Shown here one piece after another: positions 61,001-64,000 of a DNA stretch of 64,000 bases (position 1 is its first letter; the number at the start of each line of letters is the position of its first letter). Both the position numbers and the translations under genes were made by a program. The notes below the pieces were generated by a model. The model saw only the letters and a list, made by a program, of their open reading frames with translations. It did no database searches and was not told where the DNA came from. The DNA is from Heliocidaris tuberculata. Lineage: Eukaryota; Echinodermata; Echinoidea; Camarodonta; Echinometridae. The DNA is taken from contig CM046847.1 in NCBI GenBank assembly GCA_025618425.1, forward strand, positions 3,208,259-3,272,258, given 5' to 3'.

Positions 61001-62350
61001 TCTTCTTGCTGCCTGCGGAGCAGTTCTCTATTGCTTGGACGGCTGTTTCTTTGATTATCTGTGCTTGTAGTGCTGCTACTAACCATTCCCATGCATTCAA
61101 TCTGTATTTAAAAAAAAAAGAAAAGATAGATATCAAGGAGTTTTGTTATGGACAAATTGGGTGAATTACTGATATCTGTGTCTAGGATAGCATCAGAGAA
61201 AACAAAAATTATGTACCTGCTTTATATTCAGAGTACCCCCCCCCTCCCCCGGATTAAAAGGATTGATTAACTTTGCCCAGGATTGAAAAAAAAAAATCAC
61301 TGTTCCAGCTAATGCTGTAATCATAATTGCAAACCTTTAGGTCAGACAGGAATCGCCCGAGTTTTATAAGCTGATCGGTCGTTTATATATTAAAATATTT
61401 ACGATTGAACATTGATGTCAGGATAGAGTACCACCGAACCCTAAATATCTCTTACGGTTGGCATACATTGCTCTATCACAGAATACCGTACGGGCTGGAA
61501 ACCCGCTCTGAAATTGCCAAGCGCCGGTGCTTGGTTTTTGTAACTGCAGCGCAGTGAAGAAGCCGAGCGACTTGTGCTAGCGATTGCTAGCTTTTTTCTA
61601 TTTTTTAGGATAGTAAACGGGTTCCATTTCCTCTCATATTTTCACATATCCTTAATTATATATGTAGTTAGAGGACTGCACTCAATTCACTGGCATTTTG
61701 GGATGATTTCACAATTTTTACAAAGTTAATCAATCACTTTAAGTTCATGCAGCAGCTTGAAAAACATTATAAAGGACAGAGATTATTCCTAAAAAGATGA
61801 TTCTTTATCAAAACTGAACCATCTACATCCACTTAGCAACCACTGACACAGAACACAGAAGAGTTTGTTTCCAAAGAAAAAAAAAGGCCAATTATACAAA
61901 TTCAACTTCTTCTGTGTATTTTATAGATACTACATTCCCTCAAGCAAAAGCAAGTGGCTATTGTTAAAGAAAACTTACGAGAAGGTCTTCAAGTAACATG
62001 ACTGAAGCTTCAGAGTTTTGCAATACAGTACGCTTCAAACATACATTTGGTTCTCCACCCTGTCTACATCGTGGATAGATCCTCTGAATCCATGTGTAGT
62101 CTAGGATCATCCCACCCCCCCCCCCCCTTTCCCATTTTTACCACAGTCCATCTTCACAGAAACTACTTGCCTCATCTTCATCTCCATTCTCATGCCTTTG
62201 TTGAGTGCTCCCTTTGCCATCTGTCTGATTCCTCTCCCTCTCTCTAGGATTCCATGAAGAACACCCCTCTGCATCCTGATCTGTAGGTTGGTTGCTGGTA
62301 TCAGCAAACGTGAGTGCCACAGGCTTACGGTGAATTCGCTTCTTACCCAT
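48573..62350 (-). CDS. UIMC1: UIMC1/RAP80 orthologue, BRCA1-A complex ubiquitin-binding subunit (15 coding exons)
   Basis: In vertebrates RAP80 binds K63-linked (and SUMO-linked) ubiquitin at DNA breaks and recruits the BRCA1-A complex in the nucleus. I join 15 exons (listed separately), all with GT-AG borders and matching phases, into 1437 codons plus stop. Features in order: SIM-like IMLLEDLL (62-69), UIM EEEDFQRALELSRQE (112-126), SQ/TQ cluster (274-334), basic RLSLRKRKRD (350-359), long Ser/acidic region (433-942), finger 1 C1011-C1014-H1026-C1030, SIM-like DDDDVIVS (exon K), finger 2 C1188-C1191-H1203, and the C-terminal block SPIKAF...CLIDFKNQF (1368-1390) before an RG/K tail. The finger spacing and C-terminal block match human RAP80, as I remember it. 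It is about twice the human length (719 residues). The start ACCATGG is in ideal context. Confidence 0.85.
49771..50141 (-). CDS. UIMC1: UIMC1 exon 14, zinc finger 2
   Basis: Acceptor CTGTTACAG, donor GAG-GTGTGT. Residues 1166-1290. CFICNKFIYKSHYQAHVQNE aligns with the second C-terminal finger of human RAP80: C1188, C1191 and H1203 are kept, but the fourth ligand position (1207) is Glu rather than Cys. The remainder is Ser/Thr-rich. Phase 2 in, phase 1 out. Confidence 0.85.
50984..51166 (-). CDS. UIMC1: UIMC1 exon 13
   Basis: Acceptor TTCTGTACAG, donor AAC-GTAAGT. Residues 1105-1166. Ser/Pro-rich with RHPKRAKWQSK near the end. Phase 2 on both sides. Confidence 0.85.
52218..52419 (-). CDS. 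UIMC1: UIMC1 exon 12
   Basis: Acceptor CCCAATTAG, donor CAG-GTGAGA. Residues 1038-1105. A Pro/Arg-rich start (EPVRPEPVRRPRPVP) precedes an acidic run and DDDDVIVSEAQ, which resembles a SUMO-interacting motif. Fully open in the required frame. Phase 1 in, phase 2 out. Confidence 0.8.
52713..52998 (-). CDS. UIMC1: UIMC1 exon 11, zinc finger 1
   Basis: Acceptor CCTGCCAG, donor ACAG-GTATTT. Residues 943-1038. An acidic stretch precedes CPLCGVTFAMTVIEVHAAEC, a CxxC-x11-HxxxC finger with the same spacing as the first C-terminal finger of human RAP80, also followed by Asn-Gly. Phase 0 in, phase 1 out. Confidence 0.9.
53538..55067 (-). CDS. UIMC1: UIMC1 exon 10, 510-residue central exon
   Basis: Acceptor ATTTCTTCAG, donor CAG-GTAGGT. 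Residues 433-942. It begins PNHKSPFLTPHG. A basic, hydrophobic section (ILRLFCQYKLRLLKAQAK) follows, then FQWLLSSDEES and long Ser/Thr/Pro-rich, probably disordered sequence with acidic patches (SSSDESDADVE). Human RAP80 has its Abraxas-binding region in the equivalent interval, but I cannot align it. The apparent ATG upstream at 55,091 lies in the intron. Confidence 0.85.
55663..56044. mobile_element. GATC-rich element with CAGTGTTGGGT ends, in UIMC1 intron
   Basis: CAGTGTTGGGT (55,663) faces ACCCAACACTG twice (55,861-55,871 and 56,034-56,044), so one unit lies inside or next to another. The interior is built of GATCAA/GATCGA/GAGATC hexamers. Both strands read as Ile/Asp/Leu/Lys repeats, which are artefacts. 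Confidence 0.65.
56384..56387 (-). CDS. UIMC1: UIMC1 exon 9, predicted 4-nt microexon
   Basis: CCTGATTCACAG-AAAG-GTAAGC: an acceptor and a strong donor enclose only four bases. Including AAAG converts phase 2 (exon 8) to phase 0 (exon 10), adding Arg431-Lys432 and avoiding the stop. I found no other exon in this intron that satisfies the phases. The element is predicted from signals alone. Confidence 0.45.
56718..56993 (-). CDS. UIMC1: UIMC1 exon 8, basic NLS-like and acidic segment
   Basis: Acceptor TGTATTGCAG, donor CAG-GTAATA. Residues 339-431. RLSLRKRKRD at 350-359 looks like a nuclear localisation signal. An acidic stretch with SDDDESSS follows, then PSQDPGFIDFPQRF. Phase 2 in, phase 2 out; reading straight into exon 10 would meet a stop, so something must lie between. 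Confidence 0.85.
57394..57408. repeat. C15 run in UIMC1 intron
   Basis: A pure C homopolymer within CCCCACCCACTG context, in the intron between exons 7 and 8. Confidence 0.95.
57435..57475 (-). CDS. UIMC1: UIMC1 exon 7, 41 nt
   Basis: Acceptor TTCTTGCAG, donor AGG-GTAAGT. Residues 326-339, including SQ at 333-334 and a Glu run. Phase 0 in, phase 2 out. Confidence 0.8.
57736..57936 (-). CDS. UIMC1: UIMC1 exon 6, SQ/TQ-rich
   Basis: Acceptor AATGTAG, donor GAG-GTAAGA. Residues 259-325. It contains TQ at 274-275 and SQ at 292, 310 and 317. Such clusters are typical targets of ATM/ATR kinases, and RAP80 is a known ATM substrate. Phase 0 on both sides. Confidence 0.85.
58304..58726 (-). CDS. UIMC1: UIMC1 exon 5, UIM core and acidic region
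   Basis: Acceptor TTATCAG, donor GAG-GTGAGA. Residues 118-258. It opens RALELSRQEM, completing the UIM (A119, L120, L122, S123, E126). The rest is rich in Ser, Asp, Glu and Gly with clusters such as NEESDGED. Phase 0 on both sides. The frames on the opposite strand are shadows. Confidence 0.85.
58830..58900 (+). mobile_element. SINE 3' end in UIMC1 intron
   Basis: GCGCCTTGAGCACTCC ... TTTGGCGCTATACAAG followed by ATT triplets: the same 3'-end layout as the fuller SINEs, inserted opposite to the gene. Confidence 0.7.
58913..59843. mobile_element. 931-bp TIR transposon with 6-bp target duplication
   Basis: The ends are TAGGGACACTGATTTTCCG and its reverse complement. GAAATC occurs directly outside on both sides (58,907-58,912 and 59,844-59,849), a clear 6-bp target-site duplication. 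Subterminal GGAAAA and ACGGAA words recur. There is no transposase frame, so it is non-autonomous. It sits in the intron that splits the UIM codons. Confidence 0.85.
60221..60249 (-). CDS. UIMC1: UIMC1 exon 4, 29 nt, first half of the UIM
   Basis: Acceptor AAATTGCAG, donor CAG-GTAAGT. It encodes IRQREEEDFQ (108-117), the acidic N-terminal half of the ubiquitin-interacting motif. It joins in phase with exon 5, which supplies the Ala-Leu-x-Leu-Ser core. Confidence 0.85.
60987..61101 (-). CDS. UIMC1: UIMC1 exon 3
   Basis: Acceptor TTTAAATACAG, donor AGAA-GTATGC. Residues 70-107, Ser/Thr-rich and then ELLRRQQEEDEQR, a charged helix leading into the UIM. Phase 0 in, phase 1 out. Confidence 0.75.
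61979..62001 (-). CDS. UIMC1: UIMC1 exon 2, 23 nt, SIM-like
   Basis: Bounded by CTTCAG and GTAAGTTT. It encodes the core IMLLEDLL (residues 62-69): a hydrophobic patch with acidic residues where human RAP80 has its SUMO-interacting motif upstream of the UIMs. It takes phase 1 in and gives phase 0 out, exactly what exons 1 and 3 need. Confidence 0.55.
62115..62127. repeat. C13 run in UIMC1 intron
   Basis: Pure C homopolymer just downstream of exon 1. Confidence 0.95.
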
Positions 62351-62358
62351 GGTAGATG
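62167..62358 (-). CDS. UIMC1: UIMC1 exon 1 (coding 62,167-62,350)
   Basis: An acceptor-like TATATAG precedes CATCTACC and the ATG at 62,350, so an upstream non-coding exon is likely. The exon encodes residues 1-61, opening MGKKRIHRKPVALT. An upstream in-frame ATG at 62,368 would lie in the intron under this model. The donor is CAA-GTAGTT (phase 1). TCT-GTGAAG ten bases further is an alternative donor with the same phase. Confidence 0.65.
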
Positions 62359-62734
62359 CTATATACATGTGTAAGAGATATAAAATTTAAATATCAGGGG
62401 TGGTATTCCAAATTATATTCAAAATCTTTTGTTTTAGGAACAGATAATCCTATTGTCAAAACGACATTAAGATCAAGAGCCATATTCTAAAAACTATGTT
62501 ATCTTTCTTGTTAGTGAAAGATACTGTGTGTTAGAACAATTCACAAATTGAAATTGCACAGGCTAAACATTTATCATTGGTGCTTACATGTACATGTATG
62601 CAAATGTCTTTCCTAACCATTTACTAATAGTTTTGCACAGACATTAACAAATAACTTGTCCTAATAGATATGATGACAATTAGCATACTTTCAGTAGTTA
62701 CATAAGATACAACAGCAGGGCTCTAAGGTGCTCT
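62359..62734. other. UIMC1 upstream flank, nothing decisive
   Basis: AT-rich sequence, probably 5' intron. No CpG-rich promoter or clear TATA is seen. Confidence 0.35.
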
Positions 62735-63065
62735 GGGGGGTGTTTCATAAAGCTGTTCGTAAAGTTACGCAGGACTTTACGATTGACTTATATATGACAA
62801 GCCAAATGGGATGCTCAATCGTTTTTAACCGCACCAACTAAAGTTGAACTGTGCAGATGTAGATTAACTTTCTTATTGTAACAAACATTTTGAATGCAAA
62901 GTATATTTTTTGCCATTTTTTAATTGAGGTTATTGGAAATACAGTCACACTTTGTTAAAACATAAGAAAAAACTTTGGGCATCTTATCTTGCACTTCATA
63001 TTCAAGTCGTTCATAAAGTCATGCGTAACTTTACGAACCGCTTTATGAAACACCCCCCCCCCCCC
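62735..63065. mobile_element. MITE with GGGGGGTGTTTCATAAAG ends
   Basis: GGGGGGTGTTTCATAAAGC (62,735 on), followed by CGTAAAGTTACGCA, faces TGCGTAACTTTACGAA and CTTTATGAAACACCCCCC (C run to 63,065). The 70-bp hairpin at 18,729 carries the same core words. Confidence 0.85.
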
Positions 63066-63707
63066 GGTCTCACTAGATTGGAAAAGGCTCGACGGAGGAG
63101 AAAAATACAGGCTGAGCATCTTCGGCACTGTATGACAAAGTTCTACCTTTGAAATGGCTCATAGTGAGAAATAGAGCTCATTCCTTTTTACAAAATGGAA
63201 TCAATTCAACTTTTAGCACATCCTCTTAATGATGAATGTTGGACTACAATGGAACTCATATAAGAAACACGTATTTAAAGTGTAAAATCCCAAGCGTTAT
63301 TCTATTCAAGAGGTATAAAAGTAAACTAAACCTTATTCTATTTCAGTATGTAATTTGTCAGTTATCATAATTGTCTGCTTTGTAACTTCTCAGGCAATCG
63401 GATTTCACCAAACAGGAGTCATTACAAATCAGTTTTTGTACTGTAACACAAAGGTTTGGAATATCTATGGCAATTAAGTCTTTACTGATACAGTGATGCC
63501 CAAGTCAATGGAAAATTGAGCTGTTCCATCACGGCACGCTATATTTAATTGTGCTAACATTTCAAATGTAAATGCCGCGTCAGAACAGCTCAGCATTGCA
63601 CTGCCAGTCCTCTGTTCATCTACAACACATTGCCGATCTCGTTGCCTTTCAGTCTTTGTAATGCTAATCGCACAGTGAACAGCTACATGTGAATGGTAAG
63701 TAGATCA
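63066..63707. other. Upstream DNA, nothing recognised
   Basis: Possible location of the UIMC1 promoter or 5' UTR, but no signal supports a position. Confidence 0.3.
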
Positions 63708-63855
63708 GGGGCCCGTTGCACAAAACTTGCGTTTGAATGCAACTCAGGGAAAATCAAACGCAACTTTATTTTCAGCCAATCAGAAGTGCGCATTAAGGAC
63801 TTGCGTTTGATTTTTAGGAGTTGCAATTAAACGCAAGTTTTGTGCAACGGGCCCC
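63708..63855. mobile_element. 148-bp palindromic MITE
   Basis: GGGGCCCGTTGCACAAAACT at the left is exactly inverted at the right end. The arms extend through TTGCGTTTGAATGCAACTC with a mismatch or two. No coding capacity and no clear target duplication. Confidence 0.9.
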
Positions 63856-64000
63856 AGGGCTGTCAACCCTCCCGCATTTGGCCACTCACGGAACCATCAC
63901 TATATGGGGCTGTGTCAATTTTGGTGGTGGTCACGACCTCTAAGTTGAAGAGGGAAAAACACCAATATAATCAGCAAAATTTTGAGAAATATACTTCCTT
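63856..64000. other. Window end, nothing recognised
   Basis: No feature seen. Confidence 0.5.

Noticed and set aside
62138..62368. Upstream start codon at 62,368
   Set aside because: An acceptor-like TATATAG lies between it and the ACCATGG start, so it is probably intronic; the downstream ATG has the ideal context.

Overview
The window looks like nuclear DNA of a marine deuterostome, most likely an echinoderm and probably a sea urchin. The evidence is one intron-rich animal gene with canonical GT-AG introns, a low-GC background, several tRNA-derived SINEs, many TTAA-ended fold-back elements, abundant (GA)n/(TC)n tracts, and unusually frequent 10-20 base runs of C or G. The species assignment is inference; the sequence itself shows only an animal genome. 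No bacterial operon, CRISPR array or rRNA is present, and I see no functional tRNA gene.

Region 1 (about 1-45,000) has no protein gene I can support. It is a mosaic of AT-rich DNA, microsatellites and mobile-element remnants. These include SINE copies near 1.6, 8.5-8.9, 16.3, 19.0-19.3, 21.8-22.1 and 36.6 kb, fold-back or TIR elements at 6.3-7.0, 18.2-18.7, 20.9-21.5, 26.3-26.7, 30.1-30.35, 34.5-35.0 and 37.4-37.6 kb, a 750-bp GAA/GTA/GGA triplet tract at 32.9-33.6 kb, and a 2.5-kb array of about 42 copies of a 60-bp satellite at 42.07-44.61 kb. Four short CpG-dense blocks (about 1.0-1.25, 15.06-15.3, 24.2-24.4 and 37.8-38.06 kb) stand out as possible conserved regulatory elements or unannotated first exons. 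A weak candidate for the last exons of an unknown + strand transcript lies at 27.1-27.9 kb.

Region 2 (about 46,000-62,400) is one gene on the minus strand, which I reconstruct as 15 coding exons joining in perfect phase into a 1437-residue protein. A ubiquitin-interacting motif near the N-terminus, a CxxC-x11-HxxxC zinc finger, a second zinc-finger-like segment and a conserved C-terminal block identify it as the orthologue of UIMC1/RAP80. RAP80 is the subunit that brings the BRCA1-A complex to K63-linked ubiquitin at DNA double-strand breaks. The protein is about twice as long as human RAP80 (719 residues). Its odd points are a predicted 4-nt microexon, only one clear UIM, a Glu where the last zinc ligand of finger 2 should be, and a dense SQ/TQ cluster. 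Introns carry a SINE tail, a 931-bp TIR transposon with a 6-bp target duplication, and a GATC-rich element with CAGTGTTGGGT ends.

Region 3 (62,360-64,000) lies upstream of UIMC1. It holds two palindromic MITE-like elements and probably a non-coding 5' exon or promoter that I cannot place.
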